From Mesorhizobium sp. Pch-S (GTDB taxonomy: Bacteria; Pseudomonadota; Alphaproteobacteria; Rhizobiales; Rhizobiaceae), in contig NZ_CP029562.1 in assembly GCF_004136315.1 (NCBI RefSeq), positions 4,053,501 through 4,117,500 of the forward strand: a DNA stretch of 64,000 nt. Reading direction: 5' to 3'. The notes beneath the pieces were generated by a model, which was not told the origin of the DNA, did no database searches, and worked only from the letters and a program-made list of their open reading frames with translations. Positions 8,208-15,927 of the stretch are shown here, in pieces; position 1 is the first letter of the stretch; the number at the start of each line of letters is the position of its first letter. Position numbers and translations under genes: made by a program.

Positions 8208-9846
8208 GAGGCGCTCTCCTCAAGGCCGAAATGGCGTTTGGCGTGCTCGATCAGCAGGCGCTTCGGCACTTTCGAACTGGCGGTGAGGCCGACGATGTCG
8301 AAGCTTTCGATGACGGCGAGATATTTCGGCAGTTTGAAGCCGGCGAGCCTTGGTTTCGCCCAGGCCAGAACCTCGTCGGCGGTCACAACTTCGCCGTCGC
8401 GCGGCACGACATAAGCGCCGGGCACCTCGATGAGGCGGGGGTCGGGCAAGGCGAACACCTGTGCCTGACGGATTTTCGGATGGCCGATCAGCACGTCCTC
8501 GACGTCGGCCGGCGCGACATTCTCGCCGCCGACACGAATAATCTCCTTCAGCCGTCCGACAAAGGTGACGCGGTCGTCCTCGCGCATGACACCCATGTCG
8601 CCGGTCTTGAGGAAGCGTCGGCGGTCATGGTCTCGCGCGTCGCCTGTTCGTCACGGTAGTAGCCTTTCATCACGCACCAGCCGCGCACGCGGATTTCGCC
8701 CTTCTGGCCGCGGGGCAGTTCGAGACCGCTCGTCGGATTGCAGATACGGACTTCCAGGCCGGGATGAGGGCGCATCCAGCCGGCGATGCGCTCTTCCACC
8801 GGATCAGTGTGATCGGAGGCCATGATGTTGGGTGAAGCTTCGGAGAGGCCATAGCCGGTCACCGTCTGTTCGGCGCCGAATTCCTCGACCGCGCGGCGCA
8901 TGATCGCCGGGCTTATCGCCGCCCATCCGCCGCGGAGCGTGTAGGAGTGCGGTTCGAAGTCCGGGCTGCCCAGCATCATCAGATACATGGTGTCGTTGCC
9001 GGAGGTGAGGGTGCAGGCCTCTTCGCGGATGAGCCGAAGCGCTTCCTCGCCGGTGAAGCGATGCATCGTCACCAGCGTGATGGCGTGCACGGCGGACAGC
9101 ACGACCGCGAGCGTCGAACCGGCAACGTGGAAAAAGGGGCGGGCCGACAGGTAGCGGTCGCCTTCGCGAGCGCCCATGCGTTCGCCGAGGAAATGGGCGT
9201 CGGTCACCATATTGGCGTGGGTGAGCAGCACCGCCTTCGGGAAAGAGGTCGAACCGGAGGTGAATTGGATCAGCGCGACGTCGTCCGGCTCGGGCAAGGC
9301 TGGGAGATCGACGCCCTCGCCCTTGGCGAGGAAGTCGGCATACTGCCTGCAGGTCCCCGGCGCCGCATCGCCGAGTACAACGACGTCGGTCAGAAGCGGC
9401 AGTTCTGGCGAAGGCAGCGCGGTATCAACCGTTGAGCAGACCTCGCGCAGCACGGCGATGAAGTCGATCTTCAGCAGGCTGTCGACTGTAAGCAGCATCC
9501 GCGCGTCGGCACGTTCAAGCTGCATGCGGATCTCTCCTGGCGTCAACCGCGTGTTGACTGGCACGCAAACCGCGCCGACCCGCACGATGCCGTGGAACAG
9601 GATCGCCCATTCGACACTGTTGCCGGCGCAGATCGCGACATGGTCACCGCGACGAATGCCCGAGGCGACAAGACCGCGGGCCACCTTCAGGCTCTCGTTT
9701 CGCAGTCGGTCGAAGGTTATCCTTTCACCGTTGCCGACCAGGGCTTCGGTGTCCGGCCGAAGTGCCACCGCGCGATCGAGCGCCTCGCAGATGGTGGCCG
9801 GGATATCGGAAGAGCCGGACGGTTGCCGGTTCTGCATCTGGGTCAC
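8204..9846 (-). pseudogene. AMP-dependent acyl-CoA synthetase, interrupted by a single-base frameshift
   Basis: An acyl/aryl-CoA ligase (ANL superfamily) that would be 547 residues if one base were restored. The N-terminal frame carries the AMP-binding P-loop 'IQFTSGSTSFPKAVLLTH' and 'VTGYGLSEASPN', and runs to 'RETMTAD'. It then goes out of frame near 8615; the expected continuation 'GFLKTGDMGVMREDDRVTFVGRLKEII' resumes in the next frame with the C-terminal domain, including the catalytic Lys in 'SSKVPKRLL'. Both halves are otherwise intact. I chose the GTG at 9846 because GGAGGA lies 7 bases upstream. It heads an operon with the nitronate monooxygenase. The break may be a true mutation or a sequencing error. 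Confidence 0.85.
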
Positions 9847-9859
9847 TGACCAGTCCTCC

Positions 9860-9910
9860 AAAACGAAAAACCGGCGGCTGTCGTGGCAAAGCGCCATGAC
9901 ATCCGCCGGT
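9860..9910 (-). terminator. Terminator-like hairpin in the leader of the acyl-CoA ligase operon (possible attenuator)
   Basis: Read on the minus strand, arms at 9910-9893 and 9887-9870 form an 18-bp stem with two mismatches and a 5-base loop, followed by TTTTCGTTTT at 9869-9860. The ligase ribosome site GGAGGA begins directly after this tract. No minus-strand gene lies just upstream that would need terminating, so it may regulate the ligase by attenuation. A second hairpin (GCACCGC...GCGGTGC, 9929-9955) lies further upstream in the same leader. Confidence 0.6.
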
Positions 9911-10132
9911 CTGAAATCCTTGAAAATCGCACCGCAGCCTTTTTCGGCGCGGTGCCAGGAAGTCTCCTAGCACCTGTTTGAATGAACTTCGATGCGATGG
10001 ATGTCAAGCCGACGAGTTGGCAGGTGCCGGGGAGCATCAGGCGCGCGCGTTGTGCCGCCCATTGGGCCGAGGTGGGTGACATGACCGGGATTGTCCGAGT
10101 TTCGAGGTGGTGCGCCGAGCGGTTGACAGATA

Positions 10133-10168
10133 GTTGATAACGTGAACGATATAGTTCACATTATCAAC
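10133..10168. promoter_or_regulatory. 36-bp palindromic operator candidate between divergent genes
   Basis: Arms GTTGATAACGTGAAC and GTTCACATTATCAAC match 14 of 15 positions around a 6-base centre (GATATA). A TTGACA hexamer at 10123-10128 lies just left of it, so the palindrome would overlap a plus-strand promoter. The position between the ligase operon (minus) and the exported hydrolase (plus) suits a shared repressor site. The cognate regulator is not identifiable; no gene lies in this 497-base gap. Confidence 0.55.
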
Positions 10169-10225
10169 CAAAATATCGCAAGGAGCTGGAAGCCTTCAGC
10201 AGACTGCAAGAGCGTGCTTCTGACG

Positions 10226-10253
10226 CGAACGGGACCATGGACTGTCCCGTTCG
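10226..10253. other. Perfect 10-bp hairpin in the leader of the exported hydrolase
   Basis: CGAACGGGAC, loop CATGGACT, GTCCCGTTCG. No T-tract follows, so it is not a classical terminator. It lies about 90 bases upstream of the hydrolase start and could be a leader structure or a protein binding site. Confidence 0.4.
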
Positions 10254-10343
10254 GTCGAAGGGCAGCTGTTACCTGGCGATGACCATTCGGCAACGCCGGC
10301 ACGCTGTCATGTCCTGAATTTCACCCAGACCAGGAGAAAGCAG

Positions 10344-11222
10344 ATGAGGGGAATGTCGCGAACTGGTTTTCTATCCATGGCCTTGTCGGCCATGTTGTTG
10401 TCCGCCGTGCCGGGCGTCATTTTGGCTGAAGAAAGCAGGTCGGCACAGACGGAAATCGTCAGCAACAAGAATGTTGCCATCGAAGTTCTTGTCGAGGGCA
10501 AGGGGCCGGCTGTCGTGCTTTTGCCGTCGCAGGGACGGGACAGCTATGGCGACTATGACGTGCTCTCGAAGACATTGGCTGCCGGTGGCTTCAAGGTCCT
10601 GCGGCCGCAGCCGCGGGGAATAGGCAAGTCGGTCGGTCCGATGAAGGGGGTGGACCTCTATGATTTCGCGCAGGACGTCGCCAATGTCATCGATGCCCTG
10701 GGTGATGGACGTGCGGTCGTGGCCGGTCATGCCTATGGTCATTTCGTTGCCCGCATGACCGCAACACGCTATCCCGAAAAGGTGCGCGGCGTCGTCGTTG
10801 CCGCTGGTTCCGCCAGCGACACGGCGGAACGCAATCCGCTTGTCTGGTGGGCCCCCGACTTCGCAGGCAATCTCAGCCTGCCGGACGAGCAACGCCTGGC
10901 TGCTTTGAAGGGAGCTTTCTTTGCCAAAGGCCATGACGCAAGCGGCTGGTTGAAGGGCTGGTATCCCGAGGTCACAGCGATGCAGTCGGAAAAACCGGTA
11001 CCGAGGAAGATCTGGTGGGCGGCAGGCACCGCGCCCATCCTCGAGATCATCCCCGAGGAAGACCCGTTCAAGCCACGTGATCGCTGGGACGAACTGCGCA
11101 AGCAATTCGGCGAGCGCGTGACCACGGTGACGGTGGCCAATGCCTCGCACGCGCTGATGCCGGAACAGCCCGCCGCAGTCGCCGAGGCCATTTCAAAATG
11201 GGCGCACGACCTCCCGAAATAG
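10344..11222 (+). CDS. Exported alpha/beta-hydrolase-fold protein lacking the nucleophilic serine
   Basis: A 292-residue alpha/beta-hydrolase fold with a signal peptide (hydrophobic core 'FLSMALSAMLLSAVPGVILA', likely cleavage before 'EESRS'). The oxyanion region 'RPQPRGIGKS' is near residue 87. The nucleophile elbow, normally G-x-Ser-x-G, reads 'GHAYG' near 128, so the nucleophile position is Ala. A C-terminal His is available in 'NASHALMPEQP'. The domain is full length and shows no decay, so it belongs either to a subgroup with altered chemistry or to a non-catalytic one. An AGGAGA ribosome site precedes the ATG. It stands alone, downstream of the 36-bp palindrome. Confidence 0.8.
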   Translation: MRGMSRTGFLSMALSAMLLSAVPGVILAEESRSAQTEIVSNKNVAIEVLVEGKGPAVVLLPSQGRDSYGDYDVLSKTLAAGGFKVLRPQPRGIGKSVGPMKGVDLYDFAQDVANVIDALGDGRAVVAGHAYGHFVARMTATRYPEKVRGVVVAAGSASDTAERNPLVWWAPDFAGNLSLPDEQRLAALKGAFFAKGHDASGWLKGWYPEVTAMQSEKPVPRKIWWAAGTAPILEIIPEEDPFKPRDRWDELRKQFGERVTTVTVANASHALMPEQPAAVAEAISKWAHDLPK

Positions 11223-11296
11223 CGCCGTTCTGTCTCGTGCAGCGCCCTAGCAAACACCGTGGCGGGCCGGCCATGCCGGGCCGCCATCATCGTGTG

Positions 11297-12058
11297 TCAG
11301 CGCATCAGCTTTCGGAATTCCGACTGGACGGCAGTCATGGCGGGAAGATAGAGGCGCGCCATTTCATCGGTCTCCGTACGCGATGCAGCGACGCCGACGT
11401 TCATCGCCGCGACCGTCTGGCCGCGCGAATTGTAAAGTGGGATGCCGATCGAGCGCAGCCCGAGCTCGACCTCCTGATCGACGATCGCATGACCTTGCAG
11501 CCTGACCCGTGCGAATTCTGCAACGAGCGCTTCTGGATCCGTAAGGGTATGGGCGGTTCGAGCCGATAATGGTGCCTGGGAAAGGATTTCTCTGGCTGCA
11601 GCTTCGGGCAGGGCAGCAAGCAGCACCCGGCCCATCGAGGTACAATAGGCGGGCAGGCGGGAGCCCGGCATGAGGCCGATCGACATCACCTTCCTTTGCG
11701 CCGCGCGTGCCACATAGACGATGTCGGTTTCATCGAGGATCGAAACCGAGGAACTCTCGCCGATCTGTTCGGACAGGCGGTCGAGCAGGGGTTGCATCAG
11801 CTGCGGAAGCGGCATGGTGGCGAGGCAGGCCGTGCCAAGCCGCAACACGCGCGGTGTCAGGGTGAAGAACTTGCCGTCATAGTCGGCATAGCCGAGATGG
11901 GCCAAGGTCAGCAGGCAGCGCCGCGCCGTAGCCCGGTCGAGCCCCGATGCGACGGAAACCTCCGATATCGATTGCCGCGGATGCTCGGCCGTGAAGGTTT
12001 CGATGACCGACAGGCCCTTGGCCAGGCCGCCCATGATGTCGCGTTCCAGGAGGGACAT
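11297..12058 (-). CDS. IclR-family transcriptional regulator (PcaR/PobR-like)
   Basis: A 253-residue regulator. The N-terminal winged helix-turn-helix includes 'ISEVSVASGLDRATARRCLLTLAHLGY' near residues 29-55, and the C-terminal IclR effector domain has 'CTSMGRVLLA' and 'VDQEVELGLRSIGIPL'. It is divergent from pcaI across a ~120-base region with an inverted repeat, so it most likely controls pcaIJF in response to beta-ketoadipate or a related acid. I preferred the ATG at 12058, preceded by GGAAG, over the ATG at 12076, which has no ribosome site. Confidence 0.88.
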   Translation of the reverse strand: MSLLERDIMGGLAKGLSVIETFTAEHPRQSISEVSVASGLDRATARRCLLTLAHLGYADYDGKFFTLTPRVLRLGTACLATMPLPQLMQPLLDRLSEQIGESSSVSILDETDIVYVARAAQRKVMSIGLMPGSRLPAYCTSMGRVLLAALPEAAAREILSQAPLSARTAHTLTDPEALVAEFARVRLQGHAIVDQEVELGLRSIGIPLYNSRGQTVAAMNVGVAASRTETDEMARLYLPAMTAVQSEFRKLMR

Positions 12059-12081
12059 CGCTTCACTTCCATGCATATTGA

Positions 12082-12120
12082 TTTGTGCGAATAGTCAACA
12101 AAAGAACGATATCGCACAAA
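12082..12120. promoter_or_regulatory. Inverted-repeat operator candidate for the IclR regulator / pcaI promoter region
   Basis: TTTGTGCGA (12082-12090) and TCGCACAAA (12112-12120) are a perfect 9-bp inverted repeat with a 21-base spacer, placed centrally between the divergent IclR gene and pcaI. IclR-family sites near pca genes are often of this kind. Confidence 0.55.
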
Positions 12121-12177
12121 CTGTATTGAAGGACCACTTCATTGTCGCATATTGCCGTATCCGAGTAGGAGGACAGC

Positions 12178-12900
12178 ATGGACAAGACAGTGGCCAGCCT
12201 TGCCGAGGCGGTGGCCGTCGTCCAAGACGGCGCGACCGTGATGATCGGCGGCTTTGGCGGCGCGGGTGCGCCAATCGAATTGATCCACGCGCTCATCGAC
12301 CGTTTTCGGGCGACCGGCAGCCCGGGACGGCTGACCGTAGTCAACAACAATGCCGGCAATGGTCGCATCGGCATTGCCGCCATGATCGATGAAGGCATGG
12401 TGACGAAGATGGTGTGTTCGTTTCCGCGTTCGTCCGACCCGCGCGCCTTTACCGAGAAATATCTGGCGGGTGAGATCGAACTGGAACTGGTGCCGCAAGG
12501 AACGCTCGCCGAGCGCATTCGCGCCGGGGGCGCGGGCATCCCGGCCTTTTTCACGCCCACGAGCTACGGCACCGAACTCGCCGCCGGCAAGCCGGTCGCC
12601 GAGTTCGAAGGCCGCAGCTATGTGCAGGAGCGCTGGCTGAAGGCCGATGTGGCCCTGATCAAGGCCGAACTGGCCGATCGCCGCGGCAATCTCACTTATC
12701 GCAAGGCGGCGCGCAATTTTTCACCGTTGATGGCGATGGCCGCCCGCACGACCGTGGTGCAGGCGCATGCGATCGTCGAGCCAGGTGGCATCGATCCCGA
12801 GCAGGTGATGACACCTGGGATCTTCGTTGACCGTATCGTCAAGGTAGTCGACGCCGCGCAGGAAGAGGCGCTGATCAGGCAGGGAGTGGAATACGCATGA
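12178..12900 (+). CDS. pcaI: 3-oxoadipate CoA-transferase subunit A
   Basis: The alpha subunit (240 residues) of the heteromeric class I CoA-transferase that moves CoA from succinyl-CoA to 3-oxoadipate. The family glycine-rich CoA-binding segment 'DGATVMIGGFGGAGAPIELI' is at residues 18-37, and 'SFGTE'-type sequence appears as 'TSYGTELA' near 123. The start follows a GGAGGA ribosome site. It overlaps pcaJ by ATGA, so the two subunits are translationally coupled. Confidence 0.92.
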   Translation: MDKTVASLAEAVAVVQDGATVMIGGFGGAGAPIELIHALIDRFRATGSPGRLTVVNNNAGNGRIGIAAMIDEGMVTKMVCSFPRSSDPRAFTEKYLAGEIELELVPQGTLAERIRAGGAGIPAFFTPTSYGTELAAGKPVAEFEGRSYVQERWLKADVALIKAELADRRGNLTYRKAARNFSPLMAMAARTTVVQAHAIVEPGGIDPEQVMTPGIFVDRIVKVVDAAQEEALIRQGVEYA

Positions 12901-13562
12901 AACTCACCAACGCCCAGATCGCCTGGCGGGCGGCGCAGGACATCGAAGACGGTGCCTATGTCAATCTCGGCATCGGCTTTCCCGAGATGGTGGCGCAGTT
13001 CCAGCCCTCCGGCCGCGCGGCGATCTTCCACACCGAAAACGGCATCCTCGACTTCGGGGAAGCGCCGGTGGCGGGAGAAGAGGATTGGGATCTGATCAAC
13101 GCCGGCAAGAAGGCGGTGACGTTGAAGCCGGGGGCTGCGTTCTTCCATCACGCCGACAGCTTCGCCATGGTGCGTGGCGGCCATCTCGATGTGGCGATCC
13201 TCGGTGCCTACGAGGTCGCCGAGACGGGTGATCTCGCCAACTGGAGCACCGGCCCGAAAGGGGTGCCGGCGGTCGGCGGCGCCATGGACCTCGTGCATGG
13301 CGCCAAACGTGTCGCGGTCATAACCGACCATGTCACCAAGGACGGCAAGCCCAAGCTGGTCAAGCGCTGCAGCCTGCCGCTGACCGGAGTGGGCTGCGTG
13401 ACGCGCGTCTACACCAGCCTCGCTGTCATCGACATCGTGAGTTCGCGGTTCGTGCTGCGGGAAAAGCTGCCAACTCTCAGCCTTGACGAATTGCAGGCAC
13501 TCACCGGCGCTGAATTGCTGGTCGAAGGCGAAATCATCAACCTGAACGTTCCGGAAGTCTAA
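12897..13562 (+). CDS. pcaJ: 3-oxoadipate CoA-transferase subunit B
   Basis: The beta subunit (221 residues) carrying the active site. The catalytic Glu is in 'FHTENGILDFG' near residue 46, matching the SENG-type motif. Other family segments are 'VNLGIGFPEMVA' near 22 and 'VTDHVTKDGKPKLVKRC' near 143. It lies between pcaI (4-base overlap) and pcaF (1-base gap), an intact operon for the last two steps of the beta-ketoadipate pathway. Confidence 0.93.
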   Translation: MKLTNAQIAWRAAQDIEDGAYVNLGIGFPEMVAQFQPSGRAAIFHTENGILDFGEAPVAGEEDWDLINAGKKAVTLKPGAAFFHHADSFAMVRGGHLDVAILGAYEVAETGDLANWSTGPKGVPAVGGAMDLVHGAKRVAVITDHVTKDGKPKLVKRCSLPLTGVGCVTRVYTSLAVIDIVSSRFVLREKLPTLSLDELQALTGAELLVEGEIINLNVPEV

Positions 13563-13563
13563 G

Positions 13564-14772
13564 ATGAGCGAAGCGTATATCTGCGATTATGTTCGCACGC
13601 CGATCGGGCGGTTTGGCGGGGTGCTTGCGTCGGTTCGTGCGGATGATCTCGGCGCTGCGCCGATCAGGGCGCTGGTGGCGCGCAATGCCGGCATCGACTG
13701 GGAAGCGGTCGACGACGTCTATTATGGCTGCGCCAACCAGGCCGGCGAGGATAACCGCAACGTTGCCCGCATGGCGGCACTGCTGGCCGGACTGCCGGTG
13801 GCGGTGCCGGGCTCGACTGTCAACCGCCTCTGCGGTTCGGGCATGGATGCGGTGGCCATTGCCGCCCGCGCCATCAAGGCAGGCGAAGCCGAGCTGTTGA
13901 TTGCCGGTGGTGTCGAATCGATGAGCCGTGCTCCCTTCGTCATGCCCAAGGCCGAGACCGCCTTCTCGCGCCAGGCCGAGATCCACGACACCACCATCGG
14001 CTGGCGTTTCGTCAATCCGCTGATGAAGAAGCAGTACGGCATCGATTCCATGCCGGAGACCGCTGAGAACGTCGCCGAACAATTCGCGGTCAGCAGGGCC
14101 GACCAGGATGCCTTCGCGGTGCGCAGCCAGGACAAGGCCGTGGCAGCACAGGCCAATGGCCGGCTGGCGAAAGAGATCGTTGCCGTCACCATCCCGCAGA
14201 GGAAGGGTGATGCGATCGTGGTGGCACAGGACGAGCATCCGCGTGCCGGCACCACCGTTGAGACGCTGGCCAGGCTCGCAACGCCGTTCCGCAAGGAGGG
14301 CGGCACGGTGACGGCGGGCAACGCCTCGGGCGTCAATGACGGTGCTGCGGCATTGATCGTGGCCTCGGAAGCAGCGGTGCGGAAGTATGGCCTCACCCCG
14401 ATCGCCCGTGTGCTGGGTGCTGCCACGGCTGGTGTCGAGCCGCGCATCATGGGCATCGGCCCGGTGCCAGCGACGCAAAAGCTCTGTACCCGGCTTGGAC
14501 TGACACCGCAGGACTTCGACGTGGTTGAACTCAACGAGGCATTCGCGGCGCAGGGCCTTGCGGTGCTGCGCGAGCTCGGGCTCGCCGAGGATGCACCACA
14601 CATCAATCCGAATGGCGGCGCGATCGCACTCGGTCATCCGCTCGGCATGAGCGGTGCCCGCATCACCGGCACGGCGGCGCTGGAACTGAAGGAGCGCAGC
14701 GCCCGCCTCGCGCTCGCCACCATGTGCATCGGCGTCGGGCAGGGCATCGCCATCGCACTCGAAAGGGTGTGA
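13564..14772 (+). CDS. pcaF: 3-oxoadipyl-CoA thiolase
   Basis: A 402-residue thiolase that cleaves 3-oxoadipyl-CoA with CoA to succinyl-CoA and acetyl-CoA. The nucleophilic Cys is in 'STVNRLCGSGMDAV' near residue 90. The second active-site elements are 'NEAFAAQ' near 323, 'NPNGGAIALGHPLGMSG' near 347-363 and the C-terminal Cys in 'TMCIGVGQG' near 390. It ends the pcaIJF operon. The ring-cleavage and lactone steps (pcaGHBCD) are not in the window. Confidence 0.93.
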   Translation: MSEAYICDYVRTPIGRFGGVLASVRADDLGAAPIRALVARNAGIDWEAVDDVYYGCANQAGEDNRNVARMAALLAGLPVAVPGSTVNRLCGSGMDAVAIAARAIKAGEAELLIAGGVESMSRAPFVMPKAETAFSRQAEIHDTTIGWRFVNPLMKKQYGIDSMPETAENVAEQFAVSRADQDAFAVRSQDKAVAAQANGRLAKEIVAVTIPQRKGDAIVVAQDEHPRAGTTVETLARLATPFRKEGGTVTAGNASGVNDGAAALIVASEAAVRKYGLTPIARVLGAATAGVEPRIMGIGPVPATQKLCTRLGLTPQDFDVVELNEAFAAQGLAVLRELGLAEDAPHINPNGGAIALGHPLGMSGARITGTAALELKERSARLALATMCIGVGQGIAIALERV

Positions 14773-14850
14773 GTTTGGCCAAATCGTACTCAAGCTGACG
14801 GACAGTCGCTTGCTCCGGCTCAAACTTTTCCTGATGGGTCTGCGCTGGCC

Positions 14851-14953
14851 AGAGCAATTCCGGGAAAAGTGCGTAGCGGTTTTCCGTGCGGAACTGCGTA
14901 AAAACAAGGAGCCGGAGCGTTTCCGTGTTTCCGTTAAAATGGAAACGCTCTAG
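14851..14953. repeat. Rhizobial intergenic repeat element with terminal hairpin
   Basis: From 'GAGCAATTCCGGGAAAAG' through 'GCGTAGCGGTTTTCCG' and 'AACTGCGTAAAAACAAGGAG' to a hairpin GAGCGTTTCC (14915-14924) / GGAAACGCTC (14941-14950). I recognise this string as a dispersed intergenic repeat common in Rhizobium, Agrobacterium and Mesorhizobium genomes; from memory, not from a search. It fills much of the 282-base gap after pcaF; a possible GntR-type half-site pair (AGTATG/CATAC, 14972-14987) follows it. Confidence 0.65.
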
Positions 14954-15054
14954 CATCAGCTTGTCGTTCTCAGTATGACAGCCATACACTGTTGACCGAA
15001 GGCTGTTGTCCAACCGGGAGCAGGCACCAACTTGTCCACCGAAATGCCGGGGTA

Positions 15055-15927
15055 GTGGCTTTGGCTCAAAGGCAAAGACAGATCGCATCCGAGGATAGCG
15101 AGGAACGGAAACTTCGCTATCTGCACGTCTATGACTGGATCCTCGATTTCATCGCCAAGAACAATCTGACCGGCGGCGACAAACTGCCGAGTTCGACCGA
15201 GCTCGCCAGATTGACCGGCGTCAGCCTGATCTCGGTGCGACACGCTCTCGACAAGCTGGAACACGCCGGCAAGATCCACCGCCACCAGGGCATCGGCACT
15301 TTCGTCGCCAAGGATCGCATCGTTAGCGAACCGAGCAGAACCGGGCGTCTTCTGGAAACGCTCTCTCCGTCCGGCGGGCCGGACCTCGCCACGGAGGTGC
15401 TTGCCATCAACATCGGCCTGCCCGGGCCGGAGATTGCCAAGGCGCTATCGATCGAGATCGGCCAGCCCGTCTGGGAAATCATGCGGCGTCGCAGCCTCGG
15501 GACAACACCGGCGATCCTGGAGCAGGCGGTGCTGCCGCTCAGCCTTGTCCCGGCCATCAACGAGAGCGATCTGCAGGCGGGCGACTCGCTCTACACGTTG
15601 CTTGCCGAGCGTTACGGCCTGCGCGACGACTATGCCGAACAATCGCTGGAAGTGGACAAGCCCACCGCTGCGGAGCGCGAGGCGCTGGACCTTGGCCCGC
15701 GTGACCAGATCGTGCGGATCAGAGGTGTTTCCTTCACCGCCGATGGCAAGGCCTTCGACTGTTACCAGCAGACCTACAAGGCCTCGGATTTCGTGTTCTA
15801 TACGTCAGGTTCCGGAAGCCGGCATCTGCTGCAACCGACCGACATGAAACAATGGGTGGTGCTGCCGCTGCATGGCGGCAAGTCCGCGTCTTCGGCGAAA
15901 AAGGTGGCCGGCCGCTCAGGCCGATAG
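15055..15927 (+). CDS. GntR-family regulator with UTRA effector domain
   Basis: A regulator of about 290 residues. The winged helix-turn-helix ('LPSSTELARLTGVSLISVRHALDKLEHAGKI', then the wing 'HQGIGTFVAKD') is followed by a UTRA ligand domain ('EQAVLPLSLVPAIN', 'VRIRGVSFTADGKAFDCYQQTYKASDFVFY'). The start is uncertain: the frame is open from a TTG at 14992, and I chose the GTG at 15055, though its ribosome site is weak. The end overlaps the end of the convergent ABC ATPase gene by 12 bases. Position and the two similar palindromes at 19564 and 24482 suggest it controls the peptide importer and the downstream catabolic operon. Confidence 0.85.
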   Translation: MALAQRQRQIASEDSEERKLRYLHVYDWILDFIAKNNLTGGDKLPSSTELARLTGVSLISVRHALDKLEHAGKIHRHQGIGTFVAKDRIVSEPSRTGRLLETLSPSGGPDLATEVLAINIGLPGPEIAKALSIEIGQPVWEIMRRRSLGTTPAILEQAVLPLSLVPAINESDLQAGDSLYTLLAERYGLRDDYAEQSLEVDKPTAAEREALDLGPRDQIVRIRGVSFTADGKAFDCYQQTYKASDFVFYTSGSGSRHLLQPTDMKQWVVLPLHGGKSASSAKKVAGRSGR

